Counted from the first letter of the stretch, positions 34,451-47,571 are shown. The stretch is 64,000 bases of DNA from Tretioscincus oriximinensis (GCA_022410635.1 JAJVDF010000656.1:511798-575797), one strand, 5' to 3'. The notes: generated by a model from the letters alone, not told the origin. Translations and numbers: made by a program.

Positions 34451-34475
34451 GACAAAGAAGTGGAAACAGCAGAAC

Positions 34476-34552
34476 ATTTTACTTTCTACAACAGATTGAA
34501 GACCTTTCTAGACATCTTGTTGTTTGGTTTAACTGTTACGTAATTTCTAGTC
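34476..34552 (+). repeat. 77-bp direct repeat, left copy
   Basis: ATTTTACTTTCTACAACAGA to GTTACGTAATTTCTAGTC is repeated at 37282-37358 with one difference (CATCTT versus CATTTT). The sequences outside both copies differ. Confidence 0.95.
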
Positions 34553-34559
34553 CCTATAA

Positions 34560-35050
34560 ATCCATGCCAGCAACAATCACCATGCTGTGGTAATGAGAGA
34601 TGTGGTGGGCATTTGGAAACAAACAAGTGAACAGGATCTCCAGCTTTCATTGTGTGTTAATAATGATTTCTGCCATGGTGCTGGTGTATGACCATGATGG
34701 TTGCATCTGTCTTTGAGCAGTTACAAACCTTCTTCACAACATTAGATGACATTAGATGATACAGTGCAACTGCAAATGAGTGAAATCCCACTATTTTTCA
34801 TTCTGGGTCTCTTTCCACTTTTGTTTCAAATAACTGATTCTATAATATTTTCAGTGAGTAGTAAACTTCATTGCTAAGGAATAAGATGAGCTACAAATTC
34901 CTTTGCCTACTTTTGCCTCACATATTTTTAAGATAATATGGAAAGCCAGAAATATCTTTGTAGAGTAAAAAATCTCCCCCAAAGATTATTTGGAGGTTGG
35001 CAGTGCCACATGCTTAGACCTTAATTGACTAAAAAGACAGATATTTCACA
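34560..35050. other. AT-rich DNA, nothing recognised
   Basis: No supported gene or repeat. Confidence 0.45.
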
Positions 35051-35054
35051 TTGA

Positions 35055-35290
35055 GAATGCATAAAAGAACATAAGAAAATGAGAGGAGACCTGGTAAACT
35101 CAGCCACAACCCATCCCATCGAGCATTCTGTTTCACACTGTGAAGACAGCATCTAGGCATCCTTTCTAGTAGTCATTGATACAATAAAACTTCTTGAATT
35201 TCTCCATGAAGGTTTTCTTAAACCTATTCAGGCAGGTTGTTTTCACCATCTCTTCTAATAGTTAATTGCGTACATTTATTGACTTGATTA
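35055..35290 (-). repeat. Old CR1-clade LINE 3' end
   Basis: AAAAGAACATAAGAAAATGA and CATCGAGCATTCTGTTTCACA match the ACATAAGA-tailed ends at 16.9 and 63.8 kb. The following TTGAATTTCTCCATGAAGG area fits the minus-strand 3' UTR. Diverged. Confidence 0.7.
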
Positions 35291-36770
35291 CTTCTCTGTT
35301 ATTTAATGCAGATTAAAACTGACCATCAAGTATCTGCTCCATTTAAACTTCTTTTTCCTAAAGTATATGAATGCATCCATTGTTTTTCAAGAAATATGGC
35401 ACACTTTCCAAGAAATACTGGAATTTGTCCACAGCTTCAAATTCTACATNGTCTCTATTTCCTCATGTTTCTCAGGAGATATCTCAACTCTCTGAAATAG
35501 ATTTTCAACAGACTGTAGAAGAAAGGGAAAACAGATGAAAATCCCATTCTTTAGAAGTTAACTTCCATACATTGTTTGTTGTGTTTATTTCACAACAATA
35601 GATAATATTACATTGTCTCTTGTTTGTAGAGCTGAAGAAAATGAATCATATTCGTTTTGCTGTCGTTTATTCTTCATTTGCATGTAGTGTCTTTTTCTAT
35701 CCTTCACTTATTTTTTCATGCATCTGCAAAAAAGAAAAGACAAAGTAACCCACACTCATTAACACAAAATCACTTTCTCTGAATGTTTTTTAATGTTATT
35801 GTTAGTCTTCTTTAGTACGTTTTCTTGTTTAAAACTCAATTTGTAGGAAGCAGTTGCTGGTTACTCTGTACTTAAAATGACAGTTTCCTTATGAAAGTTC
35901 ATGATGAGAGGGGAGGAGATAGGAATTGGTTAGGAAACTTATTTTGAATGCAAACATGCCAGACATTTAAAAATGAATGGAACTTTACAAGATAAGCTCT
36001 GCAATATTTGTCAGCAATTTGAGCTCATCTCCAGTTGAAATCAATGCTAAAATCCAATTACATGCTTCTCAAGCTACATCTGTTGAAAACAATGGGTTTT
36101 AATGTCAACTTCTCAAATCAGGTCTATTTTATGTTTCCTAGTTTTCATTTATCCAAGCATACCTTAAAAATTTTCTTCACAGGTTTTGTGCAAAAGTAAC
36201 CTTGTTTTCATTGGGATGCATAGAAAGATTCGTGTTGTTATCNCTTTTATGATGAAATGCAGAACATGCTTTGTCAGGAATTAAACTAAAATAGCCCTCT
36301 CTATGTTGCCACATTATTTACAAGCATATCTGCTTGCAAATGAAAGCATCCTCTGAAATGGCAATCTCATATATGGGGCAAAATGGAGGTTATTCAACAT
36401 AGGCATAATTGCATGTATGGCTCTTAATCAAATTAAAAGATTGTTAATACTGTGGTCCTGGAGCTGTACGAACAAGTGTTGCCTGTGATTATTAGTATTT
36501 TACTGTAGCTTAAAAATACAATAAAGAGTTGTGGTTTTTCATTCATGGAACCAGTTCAGAGTTCTTATTTTGATTTTCCATAGCATACAAATGCTGCTAA
36601 GGCAAGAAACATGCTATTTATGTGACCAGGGTCTCTCAGTCTGTGAAAAGCTATGGAATGAAAATTCTCCACATTGTACAGTTGAGCATTGATTGGGAAA
36701 AAATCCCAAATGTTGACCTTTTCTGTTCAGTGCTGGACTTGACTATGTCAGTAAGCATCCTTCACCACCA
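35291..36770. other. AT-rich DNA, nothing recognised
   Basis: No supported gene or repeat. Confidence 0.5.
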
Positions 36771-36774
36771 CCAT

Positions 36775-36912
36775 CATTCTTCAGGACAATTTTTTATATA
36801 TAACATTAGTATAACATTGGGATGGTTTACTGAATCTTGCATTGAGCAAACGGTTGGACCCGATGACCTATGTATTGATTGACCGTTGACCATATGATTC
36901 TATGTATTGTTT
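36775..36912 (+). repeat. CR1 LINE 3' tail, old copy
   Basis: GGGATGGTTTACTGAATCTTG, CATTGAGCAAACGGTTGGACC and CATATGATTCTATGTATTG follow the CR1 3' UTR and octamer tail. Confidence 0.8.
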
Positions 36913-37281
36913 GCATTATAGCGTTGGATTCTGTTTGCTCTGTTCTAAGATTTAAAGACTAATNAAATGCAATCAATATTTCCATCTCAAAATCACTCCG
37001 ACTATTTAGTGAAAGCCTACAATAATTAACACATGAATTTCCCTTTTCTTGCTACTTTTCATGTAATATGTTTCAAAATTTGCTTTTCAAACAATGATAT
37101 ATTATTACTATCATTCAAGAGGGGAAATAAGAGTGCTGTAAAAAAAGCCTTCTTTCAGAAACCTATAGCAAAATATGAGGAATTTTATGGGTGTCAGAAA
37201 AATGGTCCCCATTCAGGAACAACTAGGGTGCAATATGTAAAACATAAAAACCTGTAGTCATCATCTCTTATTTTGCATCTT
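36913..37281. other. Nothing recognised
   Basis: AT-rich, with one 74-codon frame lacking any domain signature. Confidence 0.4.
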
Positions 37282-37358
37282 ATTTTACTTTCTACAACAG
37301 ATTGAAGACCTTTCTAGACATTTTGTTGTTTGGTTTAACTGTTACGTAATTTCTAGTC
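37282..37358 (+). repeat. 77-bp direct repeat, right copy
   Basis: Partner of 34476-34552, 2.8 kb away. Confidence 0.95.
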
Positions 37359-37519
37359 TGGCTAAGCATGGTCTTGACAATTGCACTCGTGAAAACCAAA
37401 GTTCTGGTCTCAAAGTTCTCATGGACTTCAGCCAATCTACAAGGACTTTGAAGATATAGGTACAGATGTACTAAGCCTTTCAGTCACAGGGGAACGTGTT
37501 ATAGNAGTGAAAAATAACT

Positions 37520-37755
37520 GAAGAAGAGTTGCTTTTTATACCCCAATTTTCTTAACCCAAAGGGAATCAAAGTAGATTACAAAACCTGTTCTTCTCTTCA
37601 CAACAGACGTGAACTAGGTGGGACTGAGAGAGCTCTNAAATTTGTGACTAGCCCAAGGTNACTCAGCTGGATTTTGTGGAGTAATGCAGAATTAGACTGG
37701 GAGACTTGCAGATAGGAGTCTGACACTGTAACCACTACACCAGATTGGTTCTCTA
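37520..37755 (-). mobile_element. Sauria-type tRNA SINE
   Basis: On the minus strand the head reads GGTGTAGTGGTTACAGTGTC followed by a degraded B-box region. The body has GCTGAGTNACCTTGGGCTAG, and the tail is GGGTTAAGAAAATTGGGGTA, a Bov-B-like end. This order is that of the squamate Sauria SINE family and is the strongest taxonomic clue here. Diverged and inactive. Confidence 0.8.
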
Positions 37756-37769
37756 GTGTACTTTGATAT

Positions 37770-39575
37770 ACCACCGGGGGCTTGCCTTGTGCACATCTAC
37801 ATGTTTCAATCAAGTATTTCAGGAAAGCGATTTAATCAAGTCTACCAGTAATTCAGATCAAAGGTCTTTGAATTGGGCCATGCTCAATTCTTCATGGTGG
37901 AGTGCTCTAGTAGTGGGTGAGGTCCACCATAATCCACATTAGTGTATAAAAGGAAGAGGCACTTAGGAGCAGTACAGAAATGTTTTAAGAACCAAAAAGA
38001 TGCATAATGTTCAGCACACACTAAACTCAGCAGCCATCAAAATAGTCCTAACAGATTCCGTGACCCTTTTCAAAATCTGGCATTGCTCACTATTTACTAG
38101 AGCCTTTGCATCAACTATGTTTTATTATCACAAGAAAAGTCAAAGAAAACATCAATAAACCCCACCTAGCTCAGTAAACCTTGAACACCAGTATCACAAA
38201 AGGGGCCCATTCTTTCCAATAATTGTAAAATTTACCATGGACATCCACCAGAGCCTTCAATGCAAAAGCTATAGCTGATTTGTACACATTCTGGCTTCTG
38301 AGTTTTATTTGTGTTGAAGGACTAATACACAGTATCACTTTATGGTTTTCAGGACCCATGGACCATTTACACTGGTCAGGTCTGGTTATAAATTTTTATG
38401 CGCCAAGATTAGTGATTCCATGATCAATGGAGCAAAAAGTTCATAGTTGGTGAATTTACATACTCAGATTTATCATGCATTTTCTTATATTTATAAACTT
38501 CCTTCAGGCTGATTCCCAGATAGGTTACCATAACATGTAAATTAACAGCCCAGCTGTATATAAAACACCACATATCACTTTACTATGCCATCAAATCTAT
38601 GAATAATTACCACACACAAATAATGATGACTTGAAGGTTACTGGCTACAGCATTTACCCCCCTCCAAATNTCTGAGCAAAGTGTTGTGTCTCAACCTGGC
38701 TGCATGGAAACCTTAAGGCAAAACCCAGGAAGGAAGAGAGTATTGAAGTGATGATATTATATGGACGAGGAGCACTCCCTTCATGATGTCCTCTGTTAGT
38801 TTAAAATATAAACCAGTTAGCATCACATTGTAATTTGCATTTGCATCAAGTATTTCTTCTAAAAAGCTCAAAGGAGAAAATAATATTCTACTCAAATATA
38901 CTCTATGTTTACAGCAACTCTGTGAGGTAGATTTGTTGGATGACATTGTTGGATGGAATGTGTCCTAAAAGTATGCCAGACATTAAGACAATTCTGCACT
39001 GCCCAGTTTACTAGATCAGAAAGAATATGACAACTTTTCTTTCCATTAGTGCAGAAAGGTGTTTTCTTTTGTTTTAAACATACTAATCAGTTCAGAATCA
39101 CCCAATATAACATGCATCCCACTCAGTAAGAATATTTTTGTAATTGAAATACAACCATTAGAAAAATTGATAACAACTCTACTCTGAAAAATTAACTCCA
39201 TGTAAATTGAACTCCAATGCTCTTTTATGACTCTACAGTTTGTATGTATCCAATGCTCCAGAAATGCACAGCATTAGAAAATAGTCTGCCACATTGATTT
39301 GCACAGTATATTACCTTCCCCCCAAAGTACTTCCAATACACTACAGCTCTGAACCAGACTTGAAAAAAGGGAGAATCACACATAGATCAGTTTGCCTTCA
39401 TGCCAGGTTTCACATTTCACCAGCCATTGCTGGATACACTTTTAGAACATAAAAAATAACATACAGATAGGATATATGTCAGCTGAATATAGGTCTTTAT
39501 TTTCTTATGGTTTTGCTCTTAAGGTTTGACAGATTATTTGTGCATATCAAAGTGAAAATAGACAAAGCTAGGAGT
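37770..39575. other. AT-rich DNA, nothing recognised
   Basis: No supported gene or repeat. Confidence 0.5.
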
Positions 39576-39579
39576 GGTT

Positions 39580-40120
39580 GCAGATAAAGAAAGAATTCAA
39601 AAAGATTTAGATAAGCTGGAACAATGGGCTTAAACTATCAGAATGGTATTTAACAGGGAGAAATGCTTCTGGGGGCAATTTAAAAAGAACATTGATAAAC
39701 TGGAGCAAGTTCAAAAGAGAGTTACAAGGATGGTGAGAGGTATGTAAACCATGTCCTATGAGGAACAGTTAAAGGATTTAAGGATGTCTAGGCTGCAGAA
39801 GAGAAAACTAAAAGCAGAGCTGATAGCTGTCTACAAATATCTGAAAGGCTGTCCTAGAGCTGAGGGTTAGCCACTGTTCTCATTGGTACATTGAAGTACT
39901 AGAAACAATGGGATGAAACTGCAAGGAAGTAGATTTAAATGAGTTATCAGAAAGTATTTTCTAAAAGTAAGGGTGGTAAACCAGTGGAACAGTTTGTCAT
40001 AGGAGTTGGCGAGTTCTCATTCACTGGAAGTTTTCAGAAGCTGAAAAATAATCTGCTGGGATGGTTTAGTGAATCCTGCATTGAGCAGGGGGTTAAATCC
40101 GATGACACTGGAGGTATAAC
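39580..40120 (+). pseudogene. Old CR1 LINE ORF2 C-terminus and 3' UTR
   Basis: Plus-strand CR1: ATTGATAAACTGGAGCAAGT, CAAAAGAGAGTTACAAGGAT, ACAAATATCTGAAAGGCTGT, GGAAGTAGATTTAAATGAG, then CTGGGATGGTTTAGTGAATCCT and GAGCAGGGGGTTAAATCCGA. The order matches the minus-strand copy at 10.7-11.4 kb. Several stops and short deletions; inactive. Confidence 0.9.
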
Positions 40121-40129
40121 ACTCATTCT

Positions 40130-41695
40130 GATTCCAGTGTGGTAGAATTGTATCTGAAGGACTTGAAGTAATTCTAGTATCTGAAGTGGGTTTGTCTATG
40201 GAAACTCAGGTTCTATTTCCTGCACTTTGGAGGTGATTTTACCTTCTGTCCACCCCACAGAACCATGCACGGCCAGCTTTCCACATGCTCCAAAATTCTT
40301 CATTGGGGAGTAAATAGCCTCTGCATATTATTTGATTTAGCAACCTCCATTTTATAAAGACCAAAAGAAAAGCCGTCTCAGAGCTTCAGTATGCAAATTG
40401 TAAAACACTCATTGGCTCTTGCCTAGTAGAGATTGCCTGGAAATTGTATGCTGGCTCACAAAGAATGCTGGGGCCTGCAGTGAGGCAAGTGCAGCAATGA
40501 TTTCTCAGGCTTGTGATACCACAAGAATTGCCAGGATGTGTTGAGGAAATTGAGGGGGATTGAAAGTAAATGGGGACATACTGTAAACGTGTGCAAGAAA
40601 ATCAAGTTCCAAGAGACTCTTGGAAATAAGAGTTTAAAATTAATGTCTAATTTGATTGTGGATTTGTTTTGAAGAGAAAAGTGATACATAAGCAGCAAAG
40701 TCAGACTTGTCTGTGGAGATTTTGACCTGTCAAATGTAATCATCCGAGGAAAGGCTCCAAACTAGTACAACCACCATTCATTTAAATCAAGAAATCTTCT
40801 TAGAGGTTTTTAGACTTTTTTCTATTTGATCTAAATCATTCTTTCAAAATAATTTGAAGTTAATAATTGATTCTCTGTGTGAAACATACAACTACAATAC
40901 CACCCTAAAAAAACTGTCACTATGCAGAAATATTATCAAACAAGGTTGAAATGGGCTCCAGAATGATTAGTTCAAAAACTTGTTTTGGAATGCTAGAGTT
41001 TTGATTTCATAGTTGGATTAATGAATAATAATAATAAAAAGGCATTATAAAAGTCTGAAAGGATTAGATACTCTGAGGCTTGGTAGAAGCTAGTAAAGCT
41101 AATTTTATCCATGATTGGGGGAAAACACAAATAACGAATCTGTTAAAAATGATAGCAACTGTGCTAAGGTTATAGTGAGGTGATCTGAAAGCCTAATCTC
41201 ATTTAAATTTAAACTTATTGGCAACCCAGAGGAATAAAATATTTTTTTCTCCCGGAAATTGCCCAGATCTGTAAACAGTCACACCAATGTCTCTATGTTG
41301 CTTTCTATACAATATGAGATTTAGAAAAGAATGATGCACTCCAGAACTAAGTGCACAGTAGTGGTAGAAGTCAATGTGTGTAAATGGTCATCAGCAGGCA
41401 CTTTCAGATCATGCCAATATGGTCTCTTATTCAAAACAAGCCATAGTCAACATGATGGAGTCCACAAAGATCCAAGAGAACACCCATCGTAATATGCAGT
41501 AGGTTGTTTTCCCTTCTTTTCACTTTGTCAGTCTTAGGATCATCAGCCTTGTCACTGTTCTTATTTGTTCCAGAATTAATTGTCTTATCTTCTAAAAGAA
41601 AGAGCTATCCTAAGTCAATTGTTGATGTTCACAGCTGACCACAGAGGCTGTGGCTAGAGAAACTTCAAAATTATAGTTCCCTTGTCCAAGTGCAC
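40130..41695. other. Mostly unassigned
   Basis: About 40250-40500 has distant similarity to the 12.5 and 34.0 kb repeat (CTCATTGGCTCTTGCCTAGT). The rest is AT-rich with nothing recognised. Confidence 0.4.
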
Positions 41696-41697
41696 CA

Positions 41698-41837
41698 AGG
41701 AAGCGGAGTCCATGCCATTCATCTGGACAGTCATCTGTCTGGGATGGTTTGATGAATCCTGCATCGAGCAGGGGGTTGGACCCGATGACCCTGGAGGTCC
41801 CTTCCAACTCTACGATTCTATGATTCTATGATTCCAA
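41698..41837 (+). repeat. CR1 LINE 3' end, young
   Basis: GGGATGGTTTGATGAATCCT, GCAGGGGGTTGGACCCGATG, GGAGGTCCCTTCCAACTCTA and an octamer tail GATTCTAT in three copies. It is closest to the 10.7 kb copy. Confidence 0.95.
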
Positions 41838-44695
41838 GATATGAACTGCTTTTTGTGCTACAGTGATTGTATGCTTATAAGCACAGGGTAGTAACAGAGT
41901 GAGCCATCTGAAGGTAATACAAGCAATCGGAGGTGTTATAGCACTGGTCCAATTGTTTTCTTAAATAATTCTCAAATCAAAATGCAAAACAACCATGATG
42001 TGCAATGTCAAAAACTGTTTCTGAGGGGGGGNNAAGATTTAAAAGTAAGTGTGTGACCAGGGTTGTGGCTATACCTTTGAACTATGAGATTGAGGCTTGA
42101 TCAGGTGAATCTTCCACAATCAATTTTCTCCAGAATCTCAAATAATTATAATTACTACAGACAATGTTTTTTTGAACTCAAGAGTTGACTGATAAACCTT
42201 TTTGTTCATCAGATTGAAAATAATATTGCATCTTTTGAAATTGAGCAGCATATTGTGGGGTTANCACTGAACACATTATTTTAGGAATAAAGCTTTAAAA
42301 TGTAAAATTCAGACTGCAACACTTATTCATTACCTTCAGAAAGGAAAAACAAAACCATGTCACTATTCAAAGGAATAAGTCAAAGGCAGTTACAGCATTG
42401 CTACCACATCCCATTTCCCCAAGTTAATAGCCCTGTCAGCTAGAAATTGAGCTGCAAATTGGGTGAAGTTGGGGGTTTGCTCCTCTTTATTAACTGCAGC
42501 CACTTATATTAGCAGCTTTTAGTAAACATTCTTCATTTTGAAGAATTTGCTTTAAGGAATATTCTCAGAAATGAATATTGTAATGAGATTTTACTTTTTA
42601 AAAAATATGCTTGCAAATTAGAGGGTGGCGGGAGAAGAACCAAGACCATAGTGAAGTCATGGGAGCAAAATAATCAATCTCGTAGCATGATGGAATGAAT
42701 CAGCAAAACAGCTAGGAACAGCAGAATTGTTAATAGCTACCATCTTCAGCAGTAGCAGAATGGTTAACATGGGACACTAACCCTTAGTTATCCCATGAGT
42801 TGCCTCCAGGTTTCACGCATCTGATTCCATCCAGATGCTGTGCCACTTCACCTGATCTGGGATCGGTCTTGCTAATCGATGATTTTGCTAACTCTTTGGC
42901 AGAAAGCTTGTCAGACAGAACTCCTTTTCCATTGTGAAGATCCCTGGAACATCTGTGATTCAGTATTAGAGTTTTATGTTATATGTCTTACTGTTCTGGA
43001 GAAATTTTAGTTCACTTAATGCAGGGTTGTTTGCAAAATTTCATAGCATTATCTTGCCACGTATCACATGGTTTACAGGCTAATGTCTCTATGATTTCAA
43101 TCATGGGACAAATTTCAATTACCCCTTTATAAAATCCTTTATTTCTTTGTGGGTGGGATTGACACATTTGTAGAATTCCAGTATTCATTTACCCTTAACT
43201 CCCCCTGTTTGTCTCCAGCATAACTCTACCATAGCTATTCTCATATACTTTATGGATATGCATGAGCTAGTTGTGTGATGTTCAGTTAATTTGAAAACAA
43301 ATTAGAAGTTGGACTGACTCATGGATGAATCTGAATCATTTAGTCAGCCTGCAAGGTTAGAGTCTGTGATCAAGTTCAGATAAGCAACTTTAGTGGTCTA
43401 TAATGAGGCTCATCAGAAAAACACCTAGTAGCATTAAGAAAATATTAAACTATCATCCATCAGACTGAAAGATCGTGTACTGATGTCTACGAGATGAAAC
43501 TGTCCTGCAGTGGAAAGCATGTGCATATGTTATCTATCACACACGTACGCATGCACACAAGCATTATCCTATACTTTATTCCACCTTCACCTGAAAATTC
43601 TAGTGCAAGCATTTAATAAAAAGAAAAAAACTGACATACACTATTGATGCAGAAAAAAGGAAATGGAGAGACAAACAAAATATTATTAAAATATCTATTC
43701 ACAGACTGCCATTGCTGATATCATGCTTGCAAGTATTGAGAGCCTGCCTGTAACAGAAGAACTTAATTGTTTGGTTTTCTATAGATACACTATAGAAATT
43801 CTCTTGTGAGGGAAAAAAATCTCTCTAAAAGATTGCTTCACTACCCCCCAATCTCATTAAGGTGGCCAAGACAACGAACTTCTCTGCCACCTCCACAAGC
43901 TTCTCTATCAGTGATGGGAAGAAAGGTCTGTACTATGAAGCCTTCATCATCACTGTAACTTAAAAAATATAGGAAGGAGGACCCTCTTGAATTCCATTGG
44001 AAAACATTTGCTCCAATGGTTCTTTATGTAAGTTGTGATTGCTTGCTAATTGAATGTATCTAGAGATATAGTCACTTTAGACANTTTTTTTTACCTGACA
44101 TCCTTCAATATATTTAGTAGAAACGTATTTTTCATGCTTCTTCAGAGCCAGACTTCTAAATATCATCACATTTTTCCAAAATGTTCATGATGATGGAAAA
44201 ATCTTGGAGCCATTCCTAATTACTATTAAATTAATTTTTTTATTCCATTATATTCCACAATAAAGCATGGACATTCTGGAATAAACCAGTCAACACAATT
44301 CTTTTTGTGGAATATAAGTGATGTGTTGATCAGGCTTTGCAGACTTGAGTTTACACCCCCTGTGTCTTTTTTCCCAGCTGTTGCAAATTGAGAAAATCCA
44401 AGAACTAAGTCCAAGTTCAGCACAAGCTGATCCATGANTTATTTTTTTGCAGATGGTAATTTGTTACTTATATTCATGCAGGTCATTCTCCAGAGATTAA
44501 TTACAGCTTGGGGCATGCATTATTGAATTTAGCTTAATCATACATTTGAAAACATACATCTGTTTATTTTATGGTTCAGGGATGTTTATGATATCTTTAG
44601 AACTAGTATTAGCTTGAACTGGAGGAGTTTACTTACCTAACACTAGCAATCTGTACCTTATATTTGAATTCAACAAATGGATTGGCAAAGCAATG
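41838..44695. other. AT-rich DNA, nothing recognised
   Basis: No supported gene. GNN ambiguity at about 42031 after a G run. Confidence 0.5.
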
Positions 44696-44703
44696 GCTAC
44701 CAG

Positions 44704-44900
44704 TAGGCTGACCAGATGACCCCTTTTTTNGGGGAGAAACCCATTTTTGGGGTGCCTCCCAGTTTTTTCTGAGGAAAAAATATTTTTAAAAATTGAAAAA
44801 AAATATTTTATTGAAAAAAAAAATCCTCAGGAAAAAACTGGGAAGCACCCCAAAACGAGGTTTTCAAGCCCCCCNAAAAAGAGGTCATCTTGTCAGCCTA
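44704..44900. mobile_element. Foldback hAT-like MITE with 8-bp target duplication
   Basis: It starts TAGGCTGACCAGATGACCCC and ends GAGGTCATCTTGTCAGCCTA. GCTACCAG flanks both sides (44696-44703, 44901-44908). Arms of about 80 bases (GGGGTGCCTCCCAGTTTTTT pairing with the AAAAAACTGGGAAGCACCCC side) surround an A/T core. Same family as 23325, 53128 and the end of 9035-9531. Confidence 0.9.
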
Positions 44901-44908
44901 GCTACCAG

Positions 44909-45422
44909 CCTAATAACATCTGGGACAGTCTTTTGTTGAAAACCTGATAGAAAGTTTACCAGGCTTATGTTCTTGACATGCTTTCACATGATGGTGAATA
45001 AAGAACACTATATGACTTTTAGAAATGCATATTTAATTTTTCCCATCTCCACAAATCTGAACATCCTTTGCTATCTCCTGGATACAAACAAATTTGAAAT
45101 ACAAATGTTTTATTGAAAGTATAGCCTTTATTCACTTACCATTCTAAAATTATTTANAAAACCCAGCATTTGAATTAAGCTGACTGGGCAGGATTACAAC
45201 TGAGACTACAAGTGCTACATTGTAGTACAAATTCAATGCACACTCTCTGCAGCACTGCCCTTGTTCAGATATGTTCAGTCAACATATGGTACCAAGTGGT
45301 ACCATCTGTGGGTACAGATGCAGTACTGATTAATATGGCTAGCACTTGGTACAGATGTAGTACTGAATAATATGGTTTACCAACATTCTAAATTAAAGAG
45401 CTTTTAGTACAGATCTGATTCA
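44909..45422. other. Nothing recognised
   Basis: AT-rich. At about 45290-45400 short words such as GGTACAGATGCAGTACTGA recur twice in tandem. Confidence 0.4.
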
Positions 45423-45510
45423 GATTCCCACTAGTTCCATTGTGGTTTGCTGAACTCTTTAAACTGTGGATTGCTAGGTATGCTTCAGTGATTCATACAG
45501 TGGCTTGGCC
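45423..45510 (+). repeat. 88-bp flanking duplication, left copy
   Basis: GATTCCCACTAGTTCCATTG to ACAGTGGCTTGGCC is repeated at 47484-47571 with two base differences. It abuts the 3' (A-rich) end of the L1 insertion. Confidence 0.95.
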
Positions 45511-47483
45511 TTTTTTATTTTTATTTTTTAATATTTTTATTATTATACATTAAACATAATCCATCCATCACCAACCCACCTACCCACCCTAACCAGGCAA
45601 TCTTCCATATACCTCATAATTTACACATAAGGAGAAAAAGCGAACCATATAATTACATATTATAGATTATATCAATTTTAAATCTTTTCACTTGATCCGT
45701 ACCCAACATCATTAAATATTTTTTAACAGGTTCCCATTTTTGCTTCATGTGAAGTATTCTTATCTCGTTGCCCGTACTGTTGATTCTTTCATATCTGAAA
45801 TCTATTGCCATTCTTTCTATTATATATTCATACCAAGTTTCCATACTCCGATTGTTAGCATCTTTCCATCCCTTTAGTAATGTTAGTTGGGCACAAGATA
45901 TTAAGCTACAGACAATATCCCTAATCTGGATTTCCCTTATTTGATCCAAATCCTGCAAAAAGATCACCATTATTTTCGTTAATATTAAATTAATGTTGTA
46001 TATTTTGTTGATCTCTTTTTGTATTTTGGACCAAAAACCTTGCGCTTCATTACATCTCCAATAAATACGGATATAATCTGCTCTAGCTTGGATTATCTTC
46101 ATTTTCGCTTCTTTCAGATTAGTCATTTTTTCCATTTTAATTCCTTTAAGGGAAGTCTTAATTTTATGTAATTCTATATTAACGTCTGGATTCCATCTAT
46201 TTTTTATTTCCAGTAGTATTTTATCTTCATAGTTATTGATCTCTTTATACATTCTGGTAATTATTTTATTCTGATTGTTTAAGATCATTCTTATTATTGT
46301 TTCAATTGGCAAATCTTGTCTTTTAATTGCTTCCCTTTTTAATGGATTGTTAAGATATTTTACTATAGCTATTGCCTGAAGCCAATGCCTCTGGTCGACC
46401 ATGTTTTCTAAGTGTTGTAAATTGAATGGGTTCCCTCTTGGTCGTATAATTGTTCCAATGTTTTAATTCCTTTTTTGTTTAGCTCTTGGATCACCATTCT
46501 TAAATTTGGATCATCGTGAGGGTTTAATTTGGAAAGAATTTCCATTTTAGAAGTATTTATTGGAATATCCCATAACTTGGATTTCTGCCAGATATTAATC
46601 ATAGATTTAAAATATTCTTGTCTAGTGACCCTTTTCTTTCTCTCTGGTTAAATAAAAAAAATCTTCATTTTTGATGTTGTTATGCAGTTTAATTATTTCC
46701 CCCATACTTTTCCCTGGTACTGAATTTCAATTATATTCATTATTTGAAAGGCATTGTGGTATTTTTTACATTGGGGATTCCCCATCCCCCTTGTTCCTCA
46801 CTGGCTGTCAGCCAATAATGTTTGATTCTGGGTTGTTTCCCATTATTGATCCATTTTGATATTTTATTCATCAAAAGATTTAATTCTTTTTCTTTAATAG
46901 GTTCAATTATGGCCTGAAATAAATAGAGAAGGTTTGGTAATAAGAACATTTTTCTTGCCCTAATTTTGTTTAAACGGGTCTGGAATCTATTTTTCCATTG
47001 TTTGATCTGTTTATCAGTTTTATTACTTGTGATTTTAAAGTTGGATATCGTTATTTTATTTTGATTTGTATAAATCTGTATTCCAAGAAATTTAATTTTC
47101 CTAAGACCAAGTTTTACACCCAAAATCACTCTTATCTCTAGTTGTTCAGTTGGTGGAGTGTTGGAGAAAATAATTTCTGATTTCTGCAGATTAACCTGCA
47201 GTCCTGAGATTTTTTTAAAGTGCTCTAATGTTGTTATTATGTCTTCTGCCATTTTTTTTTGTTCGGATGCAATTATTATTGCGTCATCAGCAAAAAAGTA
47301 TATTTTTATTTCTGCTTCTCCCACTTTGATACCTTTGCAGTTATTTTGTCTAATCATATTTGCTAGGGGTTCTATAGCCATGACAAACAATGAAGGTGAA
47401 AGANGGCAGCCTTGTTTTGTTCCATTTTTTATGTCAAAAAGCACGGAAGCTGAATTATTTATCAATACCCTTGGTTCCCACTA
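45511..47483 (-). pseudogene. L1-type LINE ORF2, 5' truncated
   Basis: Minus strand. The open frame begins in the RT palm (from about 47482: RVLINN, GTKQGC-LSPSLFVMA, and catalytic FFADDAI at about 47281-47301) and runs to 46740. After frame breaks it continues in 46602-46408 and 46402-45653, the L1 C-terminal region with a RIYWRCNEAQGFW segment where L1 has its cysteine motif. The A/T-rich 3' UTR is short and ends in an A-rich tail (TTTTTTATTTTTATTTTTTA on plus). Domain order and FADD fit L1/Tx1 LINEs, not CR1. Endonuclease and ORF1 are missing through 5' truncation. Codons are very A-rich. The enzyme would nick and prime at the target; this copy is dead. Confidence 0.92.
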
Positions 47484-47571
47484 GATTCCCACTAGTTCCA
47501 TTGTGGTTTGCTGAATTCTTTAAACTGTGGATTGCTAGTTATGCTTCAGTGATTCATACAGTGGCTTGGCC
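47484..47571 (+). repeat. 88-bp flanking duplication, right copy
   Basis: Partner of 45423-45510. It starts right at the truncated 5' end of the L1 piece, with TTCCCACTA shared across the junction as microhomology. Confidence 0.95.

Noticed and set aside
34252..34455. Repetitive Ser/Leu/Tyr-rich frame on the minus strand
   Set aside because: A 23-bp unit is not a multiple of three, so the reading changes with each unit; it is a minisatellite, not a protein repeat.
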